A stretch of DNA of 33,350 nucleotides from Pleurocapsaceae cyanobacterium CSU_1_1 (GTDB taxonomy: Bacteria > Cyanobacteriota > Cyanobacteriia > Cyanobacteriales > Xenococcaceae). The notes beneath the pieces were generated by a model. The model was not told where the DNA came from. It was given only the letters and a program-made list of their open reading frames with translations, and ran no database searches. Positions 7,565 through 14,389 of this stretch are shown in pieces (positions within the stretch are counted from its first letter, which is position 1; every line of letters starts with the position of its first letter). The position numbers were made by a program, and so were the translations under genes. The stretch spans positions 1 through 33,350 of the forward strand of contig JAAUOU010000047.1 of the NCBI GenBank assembly GCA_012034765.1. The letters run 5' to 3'.

Positions 7565-9130
7565 TCAAGTCGAGGATTGATCTTCTTCTTCCTGTACCTG
7601 TAGCGACCCGAAATTAACCAATATCCCGTTTTCTTCCAGGAATGCGCGTTCGCGAGCGATGGTTTTAACCGACTCTTCAAAGTCTTCGCCCTGTTCGGCG
7701 TAGAACTTGGTCAAACTGGTCATTCCCCCTGCCAGACTAGCAAGAGTAGCCTGAACCTCTTTATGTGGATCGACCCAAGACCAACCGCGACACTGCCATT
7801 TAATAGCCGCATAGCGTTTGGGGCGTAACTCGTAGTCGGGGAAATTTAACACCCCAGATAGTACCGCCAGATCCAGCCAGCCATCGGATTCAGGATTGCC
7901 CAGTAACACCTCACGGTTAAAGTTACAGACAAACCAAGTTTGTAAAACCTTATAGCGATCGCGTGCGGTGATTAAACTCAATCTGCTGCTTGAGTAGTTG
8001 GATTTTGAGTAATCGTTAGAGATGGTTTCGTAGCTTGCGCCTATACCCGCCCCCGATGCCCGTAGCTGCGCTTCAATGAATGCCACCAGGTTGGGATTTG
8101 GTCGAGTGGGGTCGAGCAGATCAAACTTTTCTCCACTAGCTTGATAGCGGATGACTCCAGGCTCAAATTTCTCATCGGCGGGCAATGCCCCATCATCTTG
8201 TCCTGGTTCACCCAACAAATCCGCATCGGGAGTAGTCACAATACCCATCACACAGGCAGCCAGTTTAGCGGCTAGCTGTTCCGACTCTTCGTAGTCGCCG
8301 ACATTTTTCATCCTGCACAAGGTGCTGTAGAGAATTGGTAAGCCTCGTAATTGGTTAGGGCGATCGCTAAAATGCAGGTGAATAATCTCTGATGCTGGCA
8401 CTCGTTCCAGTTCGCGACTTACCACACCACCTCTGCCCTGCCATAAATCCCCAGGATGCTGCTTATAGAACCAATAAGCCACGGGACGCTGCCACTTATC
8501 AACTTCGATGCCCATGACGATCTGATTCCCGCCATAGGTTTGGTTATGATCCTCACTACATTGATCCGCTTCGATTACTTCCAGAGCAAAAGGAATAGGA
8601 GAGAGGGAAAAACTTTGCTTAACCTTGCGGATAAACACCTCGCCACTTTCCAAAACCGACCGAAAAGCTAGCTGCTGCAAAGAATAAAAATCTAGTTTCC
8701 CTGCGGTATGACACCACATCTTTTCTTCTGCCCAACTTTTCCAAGCAGTCTCAATCAAACTATTAACGCGATCGTCATTCTTGCCAGGATCTTTGATCTG
8801 CTTAACTTGAGCCTGAAAGCCAATACCTTGGTAAACCACGTTATCAACTAGCTTACCAATCACCCCCCTGGCGTAGTCATTATTTCGGCACAAGTCACGC
8901 GATCGCCCTCGCAGGGTAGTTAAATCCGTCCAAATATCCGCGTTAGCCGAATTTTGGGTAGACATCCACCCACCATAATTGCGACCTCTTCTCGCCCCGT
9001 CATAGCGACGGGTCTTATGATTAATTGAATGACGTGGGGGAGTATTCCAGATGTTGCGGACGAAGCGGACGAGCGCGGTCTTGGGGCTTTGCCGCATAAG
9101 CGACTCGTTCAACAAAGAGAGAAAACCCAT
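7565..9130 (-). CDS. Phage portal protein, lambda gpB type
   Basis: This 521-aa protein forms the dodecameric ring at the head vertex through which DNA is packaged. The N-terminus has the family pattern of a Tyr/Arg-rich stretch (RRYDGARRGRNYGGW) followed by NADIWTDLTTLRGRSRDLCRNNDYARG, typical of lambda-type portals (Phage_portal_2). Downstream are HLHFSDRPNQLRGLPILYSTL and GASYETISNDYSKSNYSSSR, both hallmark segments of the family, and the C-terminal tail is acidic. The length is normal. Its ATG (9130) overlaps by two bases a potential divergent ATG (9129) of the sigma-like gene. The order terminase-connector-portal-protease matches lambda. Confidence 0.93.
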   Translation of the reverse strand: MGFLSLLNESLMRQSPKTALVRFVRNIWNTPPRHSINHKTRRYDGARRGRNYGGWMSTQNSANADIWTDLTTLRGRSRDLCRNNDYARGVIGKLVDNVVYQGIGFQAQVKQIKDPGKNDDRVNSLIETAWKSWAEEKMWCHTAGKLDFYSLQQLAFRSVLESGEVFIRKVKQSFSLSPIPFALEVIEADQCSEDHNQTYGGNQIVMGIEVDKWQRPVAYWFYKQHPGDLWQGRGGVVSRELERVPASEIIHLHFSDRPNQLRGLPILYSTLCRMKNVGDYEESEQLAAKLAACVMGIVTTPDADLLGEPGQDDGALPADEKFEPGVIRYQASGEKFDLLDPTRPNPNLVAFIEAQLRASGAGIGASYETISNDYSKSNYSSSRLSLITARDRYKVLQTWFVCNFNREVLLGNPESDGWLDLAVLSGVLNFPDYELRPKRYAAIKWQCRGWSWVDPHKEVQATLASLAGGMTSLTKFYAEQGEDFEESVKTIARERAFLEENGILVNFGSLQVQEEEDQSST

Positions 9131-9168
9131 GATAGAAAGTAATAGTTGTCCACGCTTAATTTTCCCAT

Positions 9169-9866
9169 TTGTTAAAAAACGAAGCGATCAAAAAACAAAC
9201 TGCCGATTTGTTTGTCAAGTATTTAGCCAACAAAGCCGAGAGTTTGAACAAGAGGGGTGCGGAGGTTTTAGACCCATACCCAATCGAGTTGTTGAAAATC
9301 AGGAATAAAATTGCCGAGTTGAATTTGAGGTTAGTAGGCAAAGTTGCCTTAAGATTTAGCTTGAAAAATCGAGAAGCTTTTGAAGACTTGTACCAGGTTG
9401 GAACTTTAGGACTAATTAAAGCAATAGAAAAATTTGACCCAGCTCAAGGCTATCAATTCAGTTCGCTAGCGATTAAATTTATTGAAGGGAGCATCCTGCA
9501 CTATTTGCGGGATAAATCCAGCATCATTAAAATCCCCAGAAATATATACGAAGACAAAACAAACCCGCTGATCAAGATTGAAACAATTTCTTTGGAAAAA
9601 AAAGTTAACTTGGGAAATGCCGAAGCCTCAAACTTACTTGATTTCATTATCGATCCCAAAAGCGATCAAGATTCAGTATACGAATCGATTGAAATACAAA
9701 AAGCGATCGCCAAATTAAGTAAACTAGAAAAAAAATTATTGAACATATTTTTTTTGAGGACAAGCCCCAAAAAATCACTGCAAAAGCTTGTGGAATATGC
9801 CCACGAACTTTAAACAAAAAGTTAACTCAATCTTTGAGCAAAATATCTAGCTCAATTAATTCCTAA
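9169..9866 (+). CDS. Phage-encoded sigma-70-like factor, region 4 in the -1 frame
   Basis: The protein resembles small group-3 sigma factors that direct RNA polymerase. Region 2 is clear: DLYQVGTLGLIKAIEKFDPA, then GYQFSSLAIKFIEGSI and LHYLRD. The uninterrupted frame ends at 9813 after 214 aa and lacks a convincing region 4. One base back, after a run of eight T (9748-9755), the sequence continues as EDKPQKITAKACGICPRTLNK to a TAA at 9864. That is a normal region-4 helix-turn-helix, giving about 232 aa. The site is T TTT TTG in frame, a legal -1 slippery heptamer. The start used is the TTG at 9169. An ATG at 9129 with GAGAG upstream would need a +1 shift at the A6 run (9174-9179). The gene is AT-rich and lies opposite to the head operon. 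Confidence 0.7.
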
Positions 9867-10389
9867 ACCTAACCCCCACATTTCTTCCGCCAATGCTTTG
9901 AGGATTCTTGCTTTTATTTATTCTGTTTCGCAGATATAGCTGCCGTTCGGTAAGCACTGCCAAATCCTGATAGCGCACCATACGATCGCCGATCCGATAT
10001 TCCGCCGTTCCCCCGCTAACAACAGCAGCGATCGCTTTTGTTACAGCTTCCAATTCAATCTCATCAAAGCTTCTAGTTTCAAAGGTAGTCAAACCCTCAA
10101 AATCAGCGCAGACAACTAATTTCGTTGTCCCCAAGGCTTGACGATTTACAGACGCCTGATAAATTACAAACTGCACACAGTAAGTGCCGACGGCTAAAGC
10201 TTGACTTTGTGTTGACTCGATCTCAAATTCCCACCCTTCGCCAAGAGGTGTTCCAGTCAAATCCAAAGCGGTTGCCCCGCGAATAAAACAGCTCAAAGTA
10301 TCAATTACGGGATTGTAGTCAGGCAATATTTGTTTCCAGGTAACGCGATCGCCTTGGGTAATAGTAGTCGGAATATCAAAGTTAATCAT
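9856..10389 (-). CDS. Head-tail connector: Ig-like domain plus gpW-like tail
   Basis: This is a 177-aa protein from the ATG at 10389 (MINFDIPTTITQGDRVTW). A longer frame begins at 10458, but its leader only mirrors terminase sequence. Residues 1-110 look like the Ig-like virion domain found in many phage proteins beginning 'PTTITAGD', with a strand-turn segment LTGTPLGEGWEFEI and AVGTYCVQFVIYQAS. Residues about 120-165 (EAVTKAIAAVVSGGTAEYRI, then VRYQDLAVLTERQLYLRN) follow the pattern of gpW, the head-completion protein encoded between terminase and portal in lambda. It overlaps the terminase stop by eight bases. The two-part reading is inference, but the position is exactly right for gpW. 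Confidence 0.65.
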   Translation of the reverse strand: MINFDIPTTITQGDRVTWKQILPDYNPVIDTLSCFIRGATALDLTGTPLGEGWEFEIESTQSQALAVGTYCVQFVIYQASVNRQALGTTKLVVCADFEGLTTFETRSFDEIELEAVTKAIAAVVSGGTAEYRIGDRMVRYQDLAVLTERQLYLRNRINKSKNPQSIGGRNVGVRFRN

Positions 10390-12058
10390 CGTTTTTTTGG
10401 ACAAAAGGCACGCCGTTTTTATGCTTAGTGATTTGCACCTCGCCACAAAACCCCTCATACCAATCCTTCTCTAGGTCATTAGGAAAATTAAGATATTTCG
10501 CCCCTGGGGTTTGGATATTACTTCTTGAATAGAGAGTTTCCTTTGCCAAATTCACCCCGACCTTATACAAATCAATGCCTCGTTTGATTTTCTCGCCTTT
10601 ATAGTTAATTTCTTGCTTAGATGGTGGGGAAATTAACGGTTTATCTCCTGACTGACCTTTGACGGCAAACCAATGGAGATATCTGAATTTGCGAACTTGA
10701 GTGTAAACTTCTTGAGTTAAATATCCCGAATCAATACAAGTTGCTCTAACCCTTAACTGAACCCCATCTTGACGCTGATAAACTAAACCAGTCACATCGA
10801 CTAACTGAGTCCAGACATCAGACTGTAATGGATCTCCCAAGATTTTGTGATAAGCAATCACAAAAGTCTCTTCTCCCCTTCCCCAAGCCACGATCGCAAC
10901 TTCCAGGCGATCCGCTTGAACATCTACCCCCGCCGTTAGAATTAACCCGCCCATAGGCACAATCCCTTGAGCATAATTAGATTGTTTTCCGCGATCGCGT
11001 AATTTCTGCCAATCTAATTTTTCTCCTGCCACCCGCTCAAAAGGCAGCCCCAGAGTAGCGTTCCAAAAAACCTGTAGCTTTTGATGGTCATCTTTAGAAG
11101 CTTCGTAATCCAGGCATAAATCTTGCCATCCCTTCCAGGGGGAGTAAAAACGGTTAATATGGAAACCGATATGCTTGGGGTCATTGGCGACTGCCGTAGC
11201 CTGCCATTGACCATTTTTGATCATGCTGGCTTTATGCTTTTCCTCAATTGGAGTACCACAAGACTCACAGATGTAATAAACCCCAGCTAACGGATCGGCT
11301 GCGTGGGTATCTTTACCCGCGTACTGTATCCGTTCCCAAACAAAATGCTGCTTATGCCCACAGTGAGGACAAGGCACAAAATAATGACGGCGATCGCTTT
11401 GGTTAAATTCAGACTCAATCCGCGAATTTTCCTTAATCGACGGGGTAGATACCAAAAACACCAGCCAATCCCAAAACGTCTCAGTTCTTTGTATAGCAAG
11501 CTTTACAGGGTCGCCTTCTTTACCCGCGCTAGCTGGGTATTTATCGATCTCATCCCCGAAATAAGCCCTAATACTCATCGATGCCAGGGAACTAGGAGAA
11601 TTAGCCCCAGCCAGCCGTAAAAATCCCCCTGCAAACATCTTCATCAGAATGGTTGAACTAGCATTCCTGGACTTCTCAACAATCTTTTTCGCCACAGGCT
11701 TGACGTTAGTAATCGCACTACTTAATTTTTCTTTACTGAACATCTCCGCCATATCCGTAGTGGGCTGAGTCATCATCATCGAACAAGGATCGAGATCGAT
11801 TAGATAGCAGATAATAATTAACAAAATAATTGTCTTGCCAATCTGCGCGCTGCACATCAAACTAACCTTTTGAATCCCAGGCTCACTCAGACAATCGAGT
11901 ATCCCCACCTGGTAAGCAGCCCTACCTTTGCTCCATTTCCCAGGTTCAGCCGAAGTCTCAGGCAACTGAAAATTATCCTGCGCCCAATCCGATATGAGTT
12001 GTCTTTTGGGGGGACTAAATTCTTTAAATGCTTGTTTGACGAGAGACGCTGCATCCAT
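10382..12058 (-). CDS. terL: Phage terminase large subunit, GpA type
   Basis: This is the ATP-driven packaging motor and DNA-cutting subunit. The ATPase domain shows a Walker A-like CSAQIGKT (69-76) and a Walker B-like AYFGDEID (165-172). A zinc-binding insert with CPHCGHKQ (230-237) and CESCG (264-268) is typical of the GpA family. The nuclease domain carries GVDVQADRLEVAIVAW (377-392) and CIDSGYLT (441-448). The protein has 558 aa, about 80 fewer than lambda gpA. The sequence stops at GVPFVQKNDD, just where relatives continue with an 'RNEALD' motif, so the C-terminus may be clipped. It follows the small subunit by 52 bases and overlaps the connector gene. Confidence 0.93.
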   Translation of the reverse strand: MDAASLVKQAFKEFSPPKRQLISDWAQDNFQLPETSAEPGKWSKGRAAYQVGILDCLSEPGIQKVSLMCSAQIGKTIILLIIICYLIDLDPCSMMMTQPTTDMAEMFSKEKLSSAITNVKPVAKKIVEKSRNASSTILMKMFAGGFLRLAGANSPSSLASMSIRAYFGDEIDKYPASAGKEGDPVKLAIQRTETFWDWLVFLVSTPSIKENSRIESEFNQSDRRHYFVPCPHCGHKQHFVWERIQYAGKDTHAADPLAGVYYICESCGTPIEEKHKASMIKNGQWQATAVANDPKHIGFHINRFYSPWKGWQDLCLDYEASKDDHQKLQVFWNATLGLPFERVAGEKLDWQKLRDRGKQSNYAQGIVPMGGLILTAGVDVQADRLEVAIVAWGRGEETFVIAYHKILGDPLQSDVWTQLVDVTGLVYQRQDGVQLRVRATCIDSGYLTQEVYTQVRKFRYLHWFAVKGQSGDKPLISPPSKQEINYKGEKIKRGIDLYKVGVNLAKETLYSRSNIQTPGAKYLNFPNDLEKDWYEGFCGEVQITKHKNGVPFVQKNDD

Positions 12059-12110
12059 CTCTCAACTATAATTAAAATGTTAAGCAAATTAATGTGATCG
12101 CGATCGCTTT

Positions 12111-12626
12111 TCACCCCTCACTTAGCTCAATCAATGCTTCATCAATAACCTGCATAAGTCTACACTGCATATCCTCTGGCTTATTCATCCCCGACAATTC
12201 CAAAGCCAACTTGGCAGGAATAGATACAAACTTTGCCTTAGTTTTAACGATCGCACTTTTCCAAGCGTCGAGGGCTTCTTGTGCATCAACCAAGTTACCG
12301 CGCATCTTTTCTAACTCCAACTGTTTAATCGCTGCTAACGCTTCTTCCTTATCTGCTTCTGCTACTGTTTTTCTTGTTGTAGCCATCAAACTTTTCTCGC
12401 TTGCGCTAGCCTCAGCCTCCTCCAAGCGTATTTTAGTTTTCTCTAATTTTTCCTCAACCGCCGTTAATTGATATTTAAATGCCGAAATCAGCCCATATTT
12501 CCCCAGAGTATTCTGCTTAATATGTCTCGCTGCTGCCCAGTTCTCAATCGTCCGAACGGGTTTATCTATATACTTTCCAAGCTCTCTAGCTGACAAATAA
12601 ATATCTTCCACACATTTAAAAGTCAA
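12111..12626 (-). CDS. terS: Phage terminase small subunit, Nu1-like
   Basis: This 171-aa protein would recognise the packaging site and recruit the large subunit. Residues about 10-36 (YLSARELGKYIDKPVRTIENW) form a winged helix-turn-helix as in lambda Nu1. A long charged coiled coil spans roughly 50-115 (repeats of EEKLEKTKIRLEEAE type). A C-terminal segment SIPAKLALELSG followed by DEALIELSEG matches the assembly and terminase-binding end of family members. It is the first gene of the leftward operon. Upstream lie a long inverted repeat (12619-12694) and operator-like repeats (12790-12832) that probably include its promoter region. Confidence 0.8.
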   Translation of the reverse strand: MTFKCVEDIYLSARELGKYIDKPVRTIENWAAARHIKQNTLGKYGLISAFKYQLTAVEEKLEKTKIRLEEAEASASEKSLMATTRKTVAEADKEEALAAIKQLELEKMRGNLVDAQEALDAWKSAIVKTKAKFVSIPAKLALELSGMNKPEDMQCRLMQVIDEALIELSEG

Positions 12627-12694
12627 GAGTCAAGAGTTAAGAGTCAAGAGTATATTTGAAAACTTTTGACTTTTGACTTTTGACTCTTGACTTT
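12619..12694. repeat. Inverted repeat of GTCAAGAGT-type tandem units
   Basis: The left arm repeats GTCAAGAG/GTTAAGAG units (12621-12650). The right arm repeats CTTTTGA units and ends TGACTCTTGAC (12663-12694), so the arms are largely complementary. They could form a hairpin with a loop of about 12 bases. Such simple 7-9 base units, in opposite orientations, are common between cyanobacterial genes. It touches the start codon region of the small terminase gene, so it could influence its translation or terminate rightward transcription. Confidence 0.6.
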
Positions 12695-12789
12695 ATTACT
12701 TTTCCCACCACCACCACCATTTTTCCCAAATATTTTTGGCAGCTAGAAATCCCCCGCAAGTTTCCCACCCGCATAGATTTGAAGCCAGG

Positions 12790-12832
12790 AAGTACCTTAG
12801 ATCGATCTTGAATACATCCAAGTACTTAGATC
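12790..12832. promoter_or_regulatory. Operator-like direct repeats AAGTAC(C)TTAGATC
   Basis: AAGTACCTTAGATCGATC starts at 12790 and AAGTACTTAGATC starts at 12820, exactly 30 bases later. AGATCG occurs again at 12838-12843. The second copy is the exact reverse complement of 7118-7130 in the capsid control region. Two readings are possible: operators for a phage regulator upstream of the terminase operon, or arm-type integrase sites beside the attachment core at 12899. The copies inside the element at 7123 and 7175 favour the first. Confidence 0.4.
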
Positions 12833-12898
12833 GGTATAGATCGTAGTTTGAAAAAGATGCACACAAAGACGTTTTAACAAGGCTTTTGAATAAACAAA

Positions 12899-12954
12899 CG
12901 CGGACTGTAAATCCGCTGGCTACGCCTACGTTGGTTCAAATCCAACTCGGCCCA
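12899..12954 (+). other. attR: 3' part of a tRNA-Tyr gene
   Basis: The sequence contains the 3' side of a cyanobacterial tRNA-Tyr: anticodon stem-loop CGGACTGTAAATCCG with anticodon GTA, a long class II variable arm (12917-12929), the T arm GTTGG-TTCAAAT-CCAAC (12930-12946), the 3' acceptor strand TCGGCCC and discriminator A (12954). The D arm and 5' acceptor strand are absent; the bases before 12899 cannot pair with TCGGCCC. A half tRNA immediately beside a phage module is the classic product of integration into a tRNA gene. The missing half, completed by phage-borne sequence, should be at the far left end, outside the window. Confidence 0.8.
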
Positions 12955-12967
12955 CTATATAAACAGG

Positions 12968-12992
12968 AGAGAGGTTTAAGCCCTCTTTTTTA
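12968..12992 (+). terminator. Rho-independent terminator after the tRNA-Tyr remnant
   Basis: AGAGG (12970-12974) and CCTCT (12982-12986) pair around a 7-base loop and run into a stretch of T (12985-12991). It begins about 14 bases after the tRNA 3' end and is probably the native terminator of the original tRNA gene. This supports the view that the chromosome continues rightwards from here. Confidence 0.7.
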
Positions 12993-13133
12993 TTGATCAC
13001 CAGAAATGAGTTGAAAAATACTAGCGGCGATCGCTATTTAATAACTAATCATCAAACTCATGAGTATTTTTGCTTTCAATCTACTAATATCCTAATTTTA
13101 GGGGATAAAGTCTCTTATTAAGGAATATTTATC

Positions 13134-13352
13134 ATGTCAATTGCTAAATTAGCTAAATTAAGAGGAATAACCAGAAGTAGACTATAAAAAATAGCACTTG
13201 CTCAACATTTTAAAGGTAAATTTTCAGATGAAAGATGGATTTCGCAGATTGACAAAAAAAATGGCAAGAATAAATTTTTTGGTCAACTCGACAGTAGAGC
13301 AAAGAAGAGTAAAGCAAGACTTGAACGCTACGCGACTGAAGTTAAAGCCTGA
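13134..13352 (+). pseudogene. Broken short ORF of unknown origin
   Basis: The ATG at 13134 has AAGGA about 10 bases upstream and reads MSIAKLAKLRGITRSRL before a TAA at 13185. The same frame then stays open ([19 protein letters not shown] and on) to a TGA at 13350. Conserved-looking, basic and amphipathic sequence on both sides of the stop suggests a nonsense mutation in a gene of about 70 codons. Its end overlaps the methyltransferase remnant in another frame. I do not recognise the family, and chance openness in AT-rich DNA is possible. Confidence 0.3.
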
Positions 13353-13518
13353 TGGCTTAATCGCAATGAACGACTACACTTTTTTAGGTTCTTTAGATTT
13401 AGTGAAATACGGCGTGATTGAAGCTGTCAATGAATTTTGTTGGGAGCATAATTTTGAACTTATATATTTCGCACTTCAGGGACGAATGTATAATGATGTC
13501 GTCCTGCGCCGACTTTGA
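13309..13518 (+). pseudogene. Class I SAM methyltransferase, C-terminal remnant
   Basis: From about 13309 the frame reads [45 protein letters not shown] and [16 protein letters not shown], ending at 13518. This is the C-terminal third of Methyltransf_24-type enzymes, in which 'GVKxDL...kpgGli..nDY' precedes 'YGVi.AVneF'. The preceding codons in frame (from 13198) do not match the SAM-binding core, and no complete Rossmann fold is present. The fragment lies just right of the attachment site and just before the convergent trmD gene. It is a decayed remnant; the original substrate cannot be inferred. Confidence 0.65.
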
Positions 13519-13545
13519 AGTCCAAAAAGTGCTGGAAAAATTAAT

Positions 13546-14238
13546 TTATAATTTATCTTGCCATTGCTCCCACAAATCAGGACGGCGATCGCGTGTACGC
13601 TTGATCTGTTCTTCTCTACGCCACTCGTCAATTAACTTGTGATTCCCCGATCGCAGTACTTCAGGGACTTGCCAACCACGATATTCTGCGGGTCTAGTAT
13701 ATTGAGGATAGTCTAATAATTCGGTTTCAAAGCTTTCAGTTTTGAGAGATGCTTCTTTGCCGACTGTTCCAGGCAAAAGTCTGGTAACGCCGTTAATCAA
13801 GGTTAAAGCAGGGATTTCGCCACAGGTTAAGACAAAATCCCCTATAGATATTTCTTTGGTGACCAAATGCTCTCTTATTCGCTCATCTACTCCTTCATAG
13901 TGACCACAGATTAAAACAAGCTGCTGATAGTTAGTAGCCAGATCTTTAAGTAAGGGCTGATTGAGGGGTTGTCCTTGAGGAGTCATTAAGATAATTTCCC
14001 GCTGGGGCAAAACAGGCAAAGATTCTACCGCAGCAAACATCGGTTCAGGCTTAAGCAACATCCCCGCGCCACCACCATAGGTAATGTCATCTACTTTGCG
14101 GTGCTTATCTGTAGTAAAGTCGCGAGGATTAACTAAATTTACGGTCGCAATTTTCCTAGCGATCGCTTTACCTAGCAAACTGCAATTGAGGGGAGAGTCA
14201 AAAAAGTCGGGAAAAAGAGTGATAATATCAAAACGCAC
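13546..14238 (-). CDS. trmD: tRNA (guanine-N1)-methyltransferase
   Basis: The enzyme methylates G37 next to the anticodon of tRNAs reading CNN-type codons, which prevents +1 frameshifting. The 230-aa length is normal. It starts MRFDIITLFPDFF. The SAM-binding trefoil knot is visible as LICGHYEGVDERI (about 113-125) and EISIGDFVLTCGEIPAL, followed by RLLPGTVGKEASL. The catalytic aspartate region lies in the latter half, with a C-terminal PQYTRPAEYRGWQVPEVLRS and a WRREEQIKRTRDRRPD helix. No ribosomal protein neighbours (rpsP, rimM, rplS) are present, so it stands alone. It is convergent with the methyltransferase remnant and divergent from cphB. All residues look intact. Confidence 0.97.
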   Translation of the reverse strand: MRFDIITLFPDFFDSPLNCSLLGKAIARKIATVNLVNPRDFTTDKHRKVDDITYGGGAGMLLKPEPMFAAVESLPVLPQREIILMTPQGQPLNQPLLKDLATNYQQLVLICGHYEGVDERIREHLVTKEISIGDFVLTCGEIPALTLINGVTRLLPGTVGKEASLKTESFETELLDYPQYTRPAEYRGWQVPEVLRSGNHKLIDEWRREEQIKRTRDRRPDLWEQWQDKL

Positions 14239-14389
14239 GATTAAAAGTTTACCAAGTTATTCAGAATAATAAGTATAAGTCTGGCTGACTCAAAAATTTA
14301 AGTAGTCTTTGACACAGTAGTTGCGTAACGAACATCGCTACGATCATCTATAAGTATCAGAGATATGTCTCTTGCCCGTTAATCCAATT

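Noticed and set aside
8456-8671. Plus-strand ORF inside the portal gene
   Set aside because: Antisense shadow of a clearly conserved portal protein.
9790-9825. A stimulatory RNA structure for -1 frameshifting in the sigma-like gene
   Set aside because: Only a weak GTGG/CCAC hairpin is visible, about 40 bases after the slippery site, too far and too weak to count as support.
10390-10458. Longer start for the connector gene at 10458
   Set aside because: The extra 23 codons overlap terminase coding sequence and do not look like a protein N-terminus; the ATG at 10389 fits the domain start.
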